NCBI GenBank assembly: GCA_016081115.2 | Contig: JABTTQ020001484.1 | Span: forward strand, 62,001 to 126,000 | Length of the DNA: 64,000 bases | Reading direction: 5' to 3' | From: Rehmannia glutinosa | Taxonomy: Eukaryota > Streptophyta > Magnoliopsida > Lamiales > Orobanchaceae | In this document: in pieces, positions 35,335 to 46,167 of the stretch | Layout: each line of letters starts with the position of its first letter | How positions within the stretch are numbered: the stretch's first letter is position 1 | Made by a program: the position numbers and the translations under genes | Notes under the pieces: generated by a model | Told to the model about the DNA's origin: nothing | Databases searched by the model: none | What the model saw: the letters and a program-made list of their open reading frames with translations, nothing else

Positions 35335-37000
35335 ATAAGAAAGAATCATCTCAACCTCTATGACTACCATGTAAAGATTGACAAAGGTTGAGGAAGGCAT
35401 ATCTGTTGACAAACAAATTCGAGGTATGTTCATTCATTTTTACTACTCCCATAGACTCGACATTCCATATGCCTTACGTCTATATGCTCGACTTCAAAAA
35501 ACAATATCCCAACGAATCTCATTAAAGTGCCGTTAAAAGAAATTTTCAAATATTTGACAGGCACTTTTTCTTATGACTTGTTGTATCCAAAGTCCTAAAA
35601 CGTTCTTATTTTCGGGATAACAAGTCCGGTGATAATAATTTTTCAAAATATGGTTCGTCATAATCGAACTAAACATATTGAGATTCGATATCTTTTTTTC
35701 TAAAGGATTGCATGTTTAACAAAAACTTGAGATGTGTTTAATTCCATCTTAAGGATAACTCGCGGACTTTTTAATCGTTTACCGCCGAGTATTTTACTCC
35801 ATATTGAGCTTGATTATGACATAATGTATATTGAATGAGGTCTACGTTTGCATTTTGCATGTTTTTAAAACTCAGGGGCGAAAAATCGGATTTTTGGATC
35901 AAACTTTGGATTTTCAAAATAGAATTAAACCAGTGGGCTGCCAGGACAGGGGTCGACCGGTCGCCCACCTGCTCGACCGGTCGCCCAAGCCCTGGAATGG
36001 TCGCCCACTGTGTAAGTTTGGTTAAAATCGTCTTTGTTCTTGTATTTTGCCATTTTGATGTGTTTCTTCTCTATTTCGACCCCTTTGTCATTTGCACACA
36101 CAACTCACTCCAAATGAGTTTCGTTGCATAAATTTCATATTTTGGGGATTATCTAGCTCGATTATCATAATCATTGCTCGTCTTTACCGATTGAATGGTA
36201 ATAATTCTACTTCCTTTGCTCAATTGGGTTGAACCCTTGAGATTGTGACTTAATTGTTATATTTTTTATGGAAGTTTCATATGCTTGTGATGAGCTTGTC
36301 ATTTATGATGTATTGTATTGTGTTTGAACTGATTTGGTGATGAAAAACTTGGCTCGATTTCAAAAGTCTTGTATATTTATAGAGATCATGTTTTGCAAAT
36401 CAAACGAGTTTCATAAGCTTCTATAAGTCGTATGATCGACTTTTACCTCCTATTTGGATTATAAGCTTCAATGTTCAAATAGCTCGATACATCGGTCTAG
36501 TTGCACACTTTGTTATGATTATATGATGTTTTTATCGTGCTAACATTCTTTTTGATGATTCCAAAGGGGGAGAAACAGGTTATAAGCTCATTAGCTCTTA
36601 AAAGCTAATATAAGCTTGTGATAGAAGCTATAAGCCATGACTTCTTAAAGCCATAAGTTGTGGACTATACTTAGTCCAATTGTTGTATGATGGACTTATA
36701 TACTTGTCTAATGATGTTTTGTTGACAGGGGGAGCTTATAAGCTCTTGTACTTAAGATCAATATGTAAAAGCTAAGCTTCTAGCTTGTGGTTGATTGCTT
36801 TTACATTACACTTGATGTGCTTGTTGATAGGGGGAGCTTGTGCTAATACTTGGATAATATTTACTCCCTTATTTGGTTGCTTATGTTATTTTGGAAATTT
36901 TGGTCGCTTCTAAACGGTTAGATGTTTTTACCAGAAAATCGTTTTAAAAAATTGTCCTCCTAATATTTGTAAAAATTGTTTTGGTTTGTAATCATCAAAA
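35335..37000 (+). other. Element C 3' internal region, no intact gene
   Basis: AT-rich, with faint traces of pol at the start. It contains two GTCGACCGGTCGCCC words at 35946-35985 and many AAGCTTATA/TATAAGCT-type words at about 36550-36800. The polypurine tract follows. Confidence 0.55.
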
Positions 37001-37010
37001 AGGGGGAGAT
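36992..37010 (+). other. Polypurine tract of element C
   Basis: TCATCAAAAAGGGGGAGAT abuts the 3' LTR start TGTTTGATAC. Its similarity to the tracts of A and B supports a common Sirevirus-like lineage. Confidence 0.9.
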
Positions 37011-38400
37011 TGTTTGATACATGTTTTTATCTTAATTTTGATGATTTTATTTTTAAACCAAAACAATGTTTTTAATTGTTGTCCAAATACTCCTAAATGA
37101 TTTGAAATATTTTTACGATTTATTCGGAGTATTTCTTCAAGTTTTATTTTAAATAAAATTGGACAACACTTTTAATGATTTTATGTTATTAAGTTTTTAC
37201 ATCAAAACAAGGTTCCTAAATATTGTCTAAATACTCCCGATCGGTTTAAAATGTTTTTACTAAATTTTTGGAGTATTTCTTGAGGTTTATTTTCAACAAA
37301 AATTGGACAATATTTCTGTCTCGAGGTCGACCGGTCGCCCTATAGGGCAACCCGTACCTGAAGATGAATTTTGGAATAGAAAATGAGACAGAGAAAATAT
37401 TGAGCAGGTTGACCGGTCGCCCTGGGCATCGACCGGTAATGTCGACCGGTCGCCCAGGGTGCGACCGGTGCCTGCAAGTCATGCTTTGAAACAGAACGAA
37501 CGTCTCTTATTTTTGCAACGAGAGGGACGGTCCTCCAAGGGGTCGACCGGTTGAAGACCCCCTGGACCAGTCGGCCTATGTTATTTTTCAGTGTATTCTT
37601 CAAACGTCTATTTATGCGCAACCGATCGCCCTCAAGTTTGACAACAAATTTCTAACCGTTGTGCAGCAGACAAACTTTGCTTATTTTGTGGGATTGATTT
37701 CTAACAGCTATATTCTTGATTTTAATTGTATTTTTCTGTAGATTTTCAATCCCCAAGAGGAGCCTATGTTTGATCAATAATCTCCTATAAATAGAGGAAG
37801 TTTTGGAGCAACCAATACAACAATTGAGATACAACACAACAAGATACATTCAAGCAAAATCTTTAGCTCTTCATTGTTATCATTCTTGTTGTAATTTGCC
37901 TAGCTTATCACTTTCACATCTTGAGGTCTAGGCTTATTTCTTAATTACACTTGCACTCAAATTGTATTATTCATTATCGAGTTGTAATCTTGAATTTGGG
38001 TTATCATTCAACACAAGATATTCTTGTGAGTGTTCTTGTGGTAAGAACACACTTGGATGATCTAGGTCATTGCAAGAAGATTGGGCTTATTGATCAAATT
38101 TGGTATTCTTGAGTTGAAGATTGTGGTAATCTTCACAAGGTGCCGTTGGAGATTGTGGTAATCTTCAAGAGAGATTGTGGTAATCTCAAAGGTGGTGTTG
38201 TAGAAGAGTGTGGTGCTCTTCAAGGTGATGTTGTAAGGTGTTGAGTAATTAATAAAATCTTTTTCTTTTTGAAAAAGGATCAAGTCGAACCTCTATAAAT
38301 CGACGCGTGTTGTTTACTTCCCGCACTTTTATTATTGTCTTGGCTTGTTTTGTTCAAAAAAAGAGGGCTTAAATAGAAAAGATGGAGATAATCTATTCAC
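37011..38400 (+). repeat. 3' LTR of element C, end missing
   Basis: Matches 31235-32636 closely, including the TATA box (37786-37793) and the CGACCGGTCG cluster. It stops at ATCTATTCAC; the last ~36 bases, present in the 5' copy, are absent. A ~50-bp block near the end also differs from the 5' copy. Confidence 0.9.
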
Positions 38401-38451
38401 TTTTTACTGATCAACACTTAGTGGATTCCTCCAAAGTTGGAGAAGAGAGGT
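38401..38451 (+). repeat. Out-of-order LTR patch between C and B
   Basis: This 51-bp stretch matches a late part of the B-family LTR (about 52177-52228) but sits before an early part (the sequence from 38452 matches 51482 on). It replaces the ~48 bp expected between the two pieces of B's 5' LTR plus C's missing end. Confidence 0.65.
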
Positions 38452-39401
38452 TAAGAATATTACCTAAACAAGTAATACTTCCATCATGTCTTAAAACCTC
38501 TGCAAAAAAATAAACCAATGGGAATTGTGTCATTTACATTTCAGCATTTTCGAACATTCATTTAATAAACAAACTTAAATGTCAACATCAAGTTAAGCAA
38601 CAAGACAAGCCAACGAACACAATTGACTTTAAAATCATTCTATCTCTTCAACGGCGCAGATTTTTGAAAGTTCACTATAAAAGGTGAGGAATCACTTTGA
38701 GAAAAGGTTACCTTGCATACCCGAGCATTCAAGCAATTATTCATCCGTGAGTGGCAAAATATTCTCAAGTTATTCAAGCAAAATCCTCAAGCTTAACTTT
38801 CAAGGAAATCGATCCAACAAAGGAAAGACAACTTCAAACTGTTGAAGAGGAAATTTGAAGAATAAAAGGGGTCTAATTCCAAGGAGGATTGTAGAAAGGT
38901 TATTCAACAGTCCAAGTCATTGGAATCAAATCTAAGAAGATTGAGCAAGTGAGTCAAGTAGCAACGCCCGGAAGAAGTTCGAGTTGGGACCTACAAGGGT
39001 ATCGAGTCCCAAAGGATCAAGTTGATCAAGACTTGTATCCGAACCGATAACCACTTTTTACTCGATCAATACTTAGTGGATTCCTCAGAGATGGAGAAGA
39101 GAGGAAGATTTTTAACATCTTCGAACCTCTATAAAAATTATTGTTCATTTACAAAAGATTTTTAAACTTTTAAACAAACTTAAACCAAATCAGGGTGTTA
39201 AGTCAAATTTGAAAATCTCATCCTAGTTGTTTAGATAAAGAATTTGATATCAACAACTCAATATGCGAGTGCTCATCTAATCGCCTTTAATAATGATGAG
39301 ATGTGGATATTTAATAGATTATTTTAAAAGGACTAAAATCGAAAAAGTTGGTAATTTATTCAACCCCCTTCTAAACCTTATCACACCCCTTGGGACCTAC
39401 A
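38452..39401 (+). repeat. 5' LTR of element B, second piece
   Basis: Aligns to 51482-52650, ends GGGACCTACA and is followed by the primer site. It carries the TATA box CTATAAAAGG near 38677. It has many small deletions, several at CTG/CAG sites (for example CTCGATCAATAC near 39060 against CTCTGATCAATAC near 52177). Confidence 0.85.
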
Positions 39402-39403
39402 AG

Positions 39404-39416
39404 TGGTATCGAGCGG
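39404..39416 (+). other. Primer binding site of element B
   Basis: TGGTATCGAGCGG, two bases after the LTR end, is a variant of the initiator-Met tRNA primer site TGGTATCAGAGC seen intact in element A. Confidence 0.85.
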
Positions 39417-39514
39417 TTAGTTCATTGAGCCTTGGGGAGGAGAACAGATCTCCTATCTTTCAAAGAAGTTTTTAACACTTGTTCTTTCAAAAGCCATTTT
39501 TAAAAACCAAAGTT

Positions 39515-41680
39515 ATTATCATGGAACAAATTTGACACGCATTCCTATGTTCACCATGGAAGAATTTGATGACGGAAAATAATGTGGCTCATCTATACTT
39601 TACATGAGAGATGTGGATAGTGATACAAAGCCATGCAAATAATGAAAGTGAACATCTTGCAAGGAGAGCCAAAGAAATGAAGGATAAATTAACTTTAATT
39701 TTGAAAAACCAAAGGAATGGACAAATGATGAGGAAAAAAGATACAACCTAGACAATGTGGTAGGAAATAATTTGAAAATTTTAAAATGTTCAACAAAGTC
39801 AAACCTTGGATCAGCTGGATGCTCGATTCACTGAGATTACCAATGAACTATATGTACTTGGGAAAGAATATACACAGAAGAAAATGTGTATAAAGATTCT
39901 AAGAAGCCTCCCAGCTGAATGGGAAATGAAGGTCATGGCCCTAAGACATTCAATGAACCTCACCATAACATCCAACCATGAGCTATTCTCAGATCTCAAA
40001 GCCTACGAATTTGAGCTGAGAAGAAAAGATCAAGAGGAGACAGCTGTACCCAAAACAGTTGCACTCATAGTCAAGGATGGGAAGAGAGCTGAGGTCAAAG
40101 AAGTCATTGACCAGGAGGAGATTGCCCTGATGGTTAAAAGATTCAACAAGTTCTTCAACAAGAACTACAAAAGAAACAAAGGTGAATCCTCCAGAAGACA
40201 TTCAGCTCCCTCCATGTCAAGGGAAGATAGGCCACCAAAAAGAGCTGAGCATCAAAAGGTCGAATATCAAAGAGCTGACAACTCAAGAAATGAAAGAGCT
40301 GACCAAAAAGTTGAAAACCTGTGTTGGAATTGCAGACAACCAGGACATTTTGCTATTGACTGTCCATATCCTGTAGTCAACAAATACATGAATGAAGAAG
40401 AAAGAAGAGTCTTCAGAGAAAAAAGACATGAAAAGAAAAAGGCCATGTTGGCTGCTGAGACTGCTGAAACAACTAAGTCAAAAGAAGCAGCAGACTCAGA
40501 GAGTAGTGAAGCTGACTACTCAAGTGACTCTGAAGAAGAAGCCTTAACTGCCTAATGGCTAAAGAACAAGATCAACCTGACCAAGAAGATGAGGTACACT
40601 CTAACTCATCTCACTCAGATTCTAGTGATAGTGATTGTAACACACACACTTCATCATTCACTGATCTTTATGATTCATTAGGCAAAATGATGAAAGACTT
40701 TGAGCACATTAAGTCCTCACACACACTATTAAATGAGGAAAATAGCCAGCTCAAAGCCAAAACTCACAGCTGACTAAGGAGCTGAGTTCTCTAAGTCACA
40801 TAGCTGATGAGAACAAAGAGCTGAAGGCTGAAAATGTTAAACTAATAGCAAAAATAGCTGCTATAGAAAAGAGGGAAAATGATCTCAAAAATGTGATTGC
40901 TTCATTCACAAAGGCATCTAAATCATTGGATGACCTTATTATGAGCCAAAAAGAATGTGGAGATAAGACAGGCATATGATTCAATTCCTTTGTGCACAAG
41001 CAAACTCCCAGAGTGATTTTGGAAAAAGGATCTTCAAGTAATGAAGCATCTCAAAAATCCAAGACACCAAATGTTGCACACACATTCATTCCAAAGCACA
41101 ACCACAAACAAACTGGCCTTGGTTATAAAGGAAAAGGAAAATAGCCAGTTGAGTATCTTTGAGAGGACAAAGTGAGAAGAAATCCAAGAGAGTGCCTCAA
41201 AGAACTCCAAACAGAAGTACTGTGAAGAAGAAAAAGAGCTACCAGAAACCCCAGAAGTTGTATCAAAGGAACACATATGATGGGAATGGTAAAAATTATC
41301 CAAGCCAAGCTGATTGGAATAATGTGAAATATCAACAAAGACCTATGGAATACAAGCCTAAATGGCAAAGTCCTAGACCTCAGCAAAGGTCATTCCAAAG
41401 GCAAGAGAGCTATCATCAGCACACATATGCACCCAAGCACTACACTCAGAAATATCACAATTACCCAACGAAGGCAATTGCTAAAACTCACACACAGGCA
41501 TACAGACAAAAGAGACAGTTGTATGAACCTAAAGCCCCCAAGCAATTTGCCAAAGTGAATTATGATTATGGCACAGATAGATGGCAACCTCTTAGAGTCA
41601 AATCATTTGGCTATAGGTTGGTTGGATCATCTTACAAGATTAACCCCTTAGGACCCTGCATAAGTATGGGTACCTAAAAA
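39515..41680 (+). pseudogene. Element B gag
   Basis: Remains of the first domain (39515-39790) are frameshifted. From 39806 a 249-codon frame is open: 'LDARFTEITNELYVLGKEY' (gag core), a basic stretch, and the zinc knuckle CWNCRQPGHFAIDC near 40322 with all four metal ligands. An acidic/Ser-rich section and a coiled coil (40555-40960) follow with shifts. Then comes an open Gln/Tyr/Lys-rich frame (41159-41677) leading into the protease. Compared with element A, the knuckle is intact but the N terminus is worse. Gag assembles the particle and binds RNA; the long coiled coil is a known Sirevirus feature. Confidence 0.87.
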
Positions 41681-41689
41681 TAATTTCCT

Positions 41690-44600
41690 TGATTGCAGGT
41701 TCAAGGAACAGCTGAGTGCCAAGGAACCTGGTACATGGATAGTGGCTGTTCCAGACACATGACATGAAACAAGAAAAATCTATCAAAATTCAAGGAGATT
41801 AGAGGCGCAAAAGTAGGGGTGTGCATAGTTCGGGTCAACCGACCACACTGAACCGAAACCGACCATTCGGTTTGGACCAAAACCGAACCAAAAATTTCGG
41901 TTCGGTGTTCAGTTTTTAGTTTGGCCAAATTCGGTTTTCGGTTTCAGTTTATGTGGGGAGGACCGGTTGACCAAACCGACCGAAAAACCGAAGTTTTTAT
42001 ATATTTAATTTCTTTTAATAAATATTGCTAATTTGTTGAAAGGAAGAGATGAAGAGTGACTGATTAGTGATTACAGAGGGCTGGGCTACACCTTTTAAAA
42101 AAAGTGTTTTTTTCCTTACTTAAAAAAATGCATTTTTTTAAAGATTTAAGAAGACTGATTGACTGAAGTTTGAAAGATTAAAAGGGGTAGAAACTTTCTA
42201 AGTTCTTTCCTTAGTCCTATATGACCTCTGCCAAACTCGAAGAAAGAAACCCACCAGCCACCACTCCACCGCGACCTCGACGAACTATGTTCAAACTCCG
42301 ATAAGGCAGACTTGTTGATGTTGCATCGCATGCAGGCAGACCCTTGTAATTGTAATTCAAATCGCATGCAGATTTTTTTTTAAAAAACTTTTTCATTAAA
42401 ATTCGGTTGGCTAGAAACCGAACCGAATTGACCGAACAAATTTCGGTTGAAAACCAAACCGAACCAAGCAGTTCGGTTCAGTTTTCGGTTTGCCATTTTG
42501 AGCAACCGAATTTTTGATTAACCGAAAGTTCGGTCGGTTCGGTTCGGTTCCGACCGAATGTGCACCCCTACGCAAAAGTCATATTTGGAGGAAATGAAGC
42601 TCTAGGGGAAATAAGAGGCACTGGATCCATCAAGAAAAATGGATTAGAAATCACAGATGTTGCATACGTTGAAGGCCTCAACTTCAACTTGTTAAGCATC
42701 AGCCAACTCTGTGACAAGGGCTATAATGTTGGATTCAATATGGGAGTGTGCCAAATCAAAGACATCGAATCAAATAAAGTAGTGTTGCAAGGATCCGCAC
42801 AAAAAGAACATGTATGTGGTAGATTGGTCGATCGCCACACCAAGCACTTGTCTCGCTAGCAAAGAGTACAACCGAATCAAGTTGGTCGGGCACAAGAAGC
42901 TGAGTCACCTGAATTTTAAGACAATTAACAAGCTTGCAAGGAGTAATCTTGTGGAAGGACTGCCAGACTCAGTGTATAAGAAGGAAAGTGTTTGTGATGC
43001 ATGCCAGATGGGAAAGCAGATCAAATCATCATTCAAAGAGAAGTCAAGTCCATCTTCAACAAGGATATTGCATCTGTTACATATGGACTTATTTGGCCCA
43101 GTTGAGCCATCTAGCATAAGTGGAAAGAAATACACCCTGGTGGTGGTGGATGACTATTTAAGATATACATGGACAATCTTCATGTGTAAAAAGAATGAAA
43201 CCTTGCAGAAGTTACCTCAGCTAATGAGAAGAGTTCAAAATGAGAAGAGTCAAACCATTATTAAGATAAGATTCGATAGAGGAACCGAGTTTGTCAATGG
43301 AATAATAACTCGATGTGCGTTGAAAATGGTATTGCTCATGAATTATCTACAGCAAGGACTCCACAACAGAATGGAGTAGCAGAAAGAAGGAACATAACTC
43401 TCAAGGAAGCTGCAAGGACCATGTTAGCTGAAGCAAGGCTGCCTAAAAGATTTTGAAATTTGAAGTTATAAACACCGCATGCTATACTCAAAATAGATGC
43501 ATGATAAATAGACAGCTGACAAAGACTCCCTATGAGATTTGGACAGGGAGAAAGCCAAATATTGCATATTTTATAATATTTGGATGTAAATGCTTCATCC
43601 ACAACAATGGCAAGGATAATCTAAAGGCTTTTGATGCTAAAGCTGATGAAGGTATCTTTTTGGGATACTCAGCTGAAAGCAAAGCCTACAGAGTGTTGAA
43701 CAAGAGGACAATGGTCACAGAAGAGTCTATCCATGTGGTTTTTGATGAACCTAATGTAAATGGAGAAGACATTGAGGAGTTAGCTGATAAGCTGAATCAG
43801 CCAACTATGCAGAAGAGTCCCTATGTTGAAGCTGAAGCTGGTCAAGATGAAGGTGAAATAGCTGAATCTCAAAGACAGCTGGAATATCTGCAGCTAAGCG
43901 ATGATGAAAGAGCTACTCAAGACAACACAGCTGCAATACGACTGAACCCAACTGATTTAGTTCAACCTGATGTGAGATGGCTGAGAGACCATCCACCAGA
44001 GCTAGTCATTGGAGATGTGAGAGATGGTGTAAGAACCAGATCCAGAGCTCAACAAGAAGCTATGTTCACTTGTTTTATTTCCCAAATAGAGCCAAAAGAT
44101 GTGTCCCAAGCATTGGATGATACACATTGGATTCAAGCCATGCAAGAAGAGTCAATCGGTTTGAAAGAAATAAAGTATGGGAACTGGTACAAAGACCAAC
44201 CCATCAAAATGTTATTGGCACAAAATGGGTATTCAGAAACAAGATGAATGAGAAAGGTTCTGTGGTAAGGAACAAAGCAAGATTGGTAGCCAAAGGGTAT
44301 TTCCAAGAAGAAGGAATAGATTTTGATGAAACATTTGCTCCTGTTGCAAGATTAGAAGCAATAAGGATGTTTCTTGCCTATGCTGCACACAAGAACTTCA
44401 CTGAATATCAAATGGATGTGAAAAGTGCATTCTTAAATGGATTGTTGGAAGAAGAAGTCTATGTTGAGCAACCTCCAGGTTTTGAGCAGAAAACTCTTGG
44501 AGATAAGGTGTACAAGCTCAAGAAAGCTTTATATGGATTGAAACAGGCACCTAGAGCATGGTATGATACATTATCTCAATTTCTGACAGATAATGGATTC

Positions 44601-45610
44601 ACCAAAGGCAAAGTAGACAGAACACTCTTCAGAATTCAAGATGGAGAGAGTATATTGCTTGTTCAAATATATGTGGATTATATCATTTTTGGATCCACAA
44701 ACAAAGAGCTGTGTGATAAATTCTCAAACCTCATGCAAGGCAAATTTGAAATGAGCATGATGGGAGAACTGACATTCTTTCTAGGACTTCAAGTAAAACA
44801 GCTGAAGGATGGAACCTTCATAAGTCAGACAAAGTATACCAGAGATTTAATGAAGAAATTTGGTATGGAAGAGAAGTCTTCTGTGAAAATACCAATGAAT
44901 ACATCAGTCAAGATGGACATGGATGCAGATGGTAAGCCTGTGGATCAAACCGGATCTGAGAGCACTTATGGATCACCGCTCTATCTCACAAAGAAGTAGG
45001 CGACATCACCTTTGCAAAGTAGGTGTATGCGCAAGATTCCAATCGCTCCAAAAGAAAGTCACATGATCGCAGCCTAAGAGAATTCTAAGATATCCGAAGG
45101 GATGCCGGGGAAGTCGGCTTATGGTATCCAAAGGAAGGTGGATTCAAACTTATTGGTTATTCGACTCGACTATCTATTGGATGTAGAGTTGACAGAAAAG
45201 TACTTTAGGTACATGTCAAATGCTTGAAACAGATGGTTTCCTGGTTTAGCAAGAAGCAAAACTCAATAGCCACATCTGGTGAAAAGAATACATAGTCATG
45301 GGGGTTTGTTGTGCTCAAGTCTTATGGATGAGACAAAGAAATTGAGAGATTATGATGTTGAAGACAAAGAGATTCCAATTATGTGTGATAACACAAGTGC
45401 TATTGCAATCACTCGTAATCTCGTGTTGCATTCTAGAACAAAGCACATTGATGTCGATATCACTTTATAAGAGATCATGTTGAAAAGAAAGACATCACCT
45501 TGGAATACATCTAAACTGATAAACAGTTAGCTCACATATTCACAAAGCCATTATGTGAATCAAGATTTGAAGAACTCAAGCATGAGCTAGGGTTAATTGA
45601 GCTGAGTTGA
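41690..45610 (+). pseudogene. Element B pol: protease, integrase, reverse transcriptase, RNase H
   Basis: The protease active site 'MDSGCSRHMT' is at about 41733-41765, and 50 bp later the frame is split by a hAT MITE (41814-42570). Next come the GAG-pre-integrase/zinc region ('HKKLSHLNFKTINKLA', 'CDACQMGK'), the integrase core with 'MDLFGPV' and 'RFDRGTEFVNG' (43270), and the integrase end. The RT frame is open at 44127-44999 and reads YVDYI near 44675 instead of YVDDI. RNase H is badly broken from 44945 to 45480, largely at CAG/CTG sites, and recovers its end ('TKPLCESRFEEL') near 45550. Frameshifts at about 43380 and 44240 also occur. The enzyme set is dead as read. Confidence 0.9.
41814..42570. 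mobile_element. Non-autonomous hAT-like element in B's protease region
   Basis: Ends TAGGGGTGTGCA... and ...TGCACCCCTA, flanked by the exact 8-bp duplication CGCAAAAG at 41806-41813 and 42571-42578. Element D has the uninterrupted site (near 61068: GGAGCAAAAGTCATATTTGG). The 757-bp body is full of CGGTTCGG/CCGAACCG words near both ends. It has no transposase. The centre (about 42060-42370) is less repetitive and could be captured DNA. Confidence 0.92.
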
Positions 45611-45849
45611 CACTCAGAAGACTCAAGGAGAAGAGATGGAACGAGAAAAGATGAAAATAGAGCAGAGCTCGTGAATCAGCCAAGTGATCACCAGATCGGA
45701 AAGAGTCACCAGTCGAGTTAGCCGACAAATTGAGTCATTATGTGAATAGAGAGAAGAAGAGCTGAGTCAGTTAAGGAGTAAGCTGAGTCATTTATGAGCT
45801 AAGTGACAAAAACACAGTCGTTTTTAATAAGCGGGAATATTTTTAAGGA

Positions 45850-46030
45850 TGACGTCAACGTAATAATGACAGGTACAATCAAAAGTTGCACGACAAAGCA
45901 TATGATTGGATATAAATGTTTCCGCATTAAATGTGGGCAATTAAATGCTAATCGGCGTGCTAAATCTGAGCCGTTGATCTTGATCAAAATTTCAAAAACC
46001 GAAAGCACGTCCTTTCACAACCCTTATATA
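45850..46030 (+). promoter_or_regulatory. Internal promoter of ORF3, element B
   Basis: TGACGTCA at 45850-45857 and TTATATA at 46024-46030 are followed by a TCTCTC-rich leader and the ATG at 46168. Element A has the same motifs with nearly identical spacing (166 and 139 bp against 167 and 138 bp). Sequence around the TATA box (CGTCCTTTCAC...CCCTTATATAC) is also conserved. This indicates a polymerase II promoter dedicated to ORF3. Confidence 0.72.
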
Positions 46031-46167
46031 CTCAATCGTTCAGTTTTCTCTCTCTCACATTACTCAAAACTGTTCATCTCTCCAAAGAAAAGAAAGTATT
46101 TTTCTCTCAAAACCATACCAGTCTTCAAGGCAAGTTTGTCAAGGTTCGTTCGGTAAAACTCAGAAAA

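Larger units (their letters stand above)
31235..38400 (+). mobile_element. Element C: Sirevirus-like Ty1/copia, internally deleted
   Basis: LTRs at 31235-32636 and 37011-38400 start TGTTTGATACATG. A primer site TGGTATCAAAGCC follows the first (32639), and the polypurine tract ATCAAAAAGGGGGAGAT precedes the second. Inside are a gag (32653-34005) and only a scrap of reverse transcriptase (34750-35334); protease, integrase and RNase H are missing. It sits in element B's 5' LTR. The last ~36 bases of the 3' LTR are missing, so no target duplication can be shown (left flank ATGCA). The LTRs are very similar, which suggests a recent insertion. Confidence 0.88.

Noticed and set aside
42146..42367. 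Captured host gene in the hAT MITE
   Set aside because: The 73-codon minus-strand frame has no family I can recognise; too weak to report as a capture.
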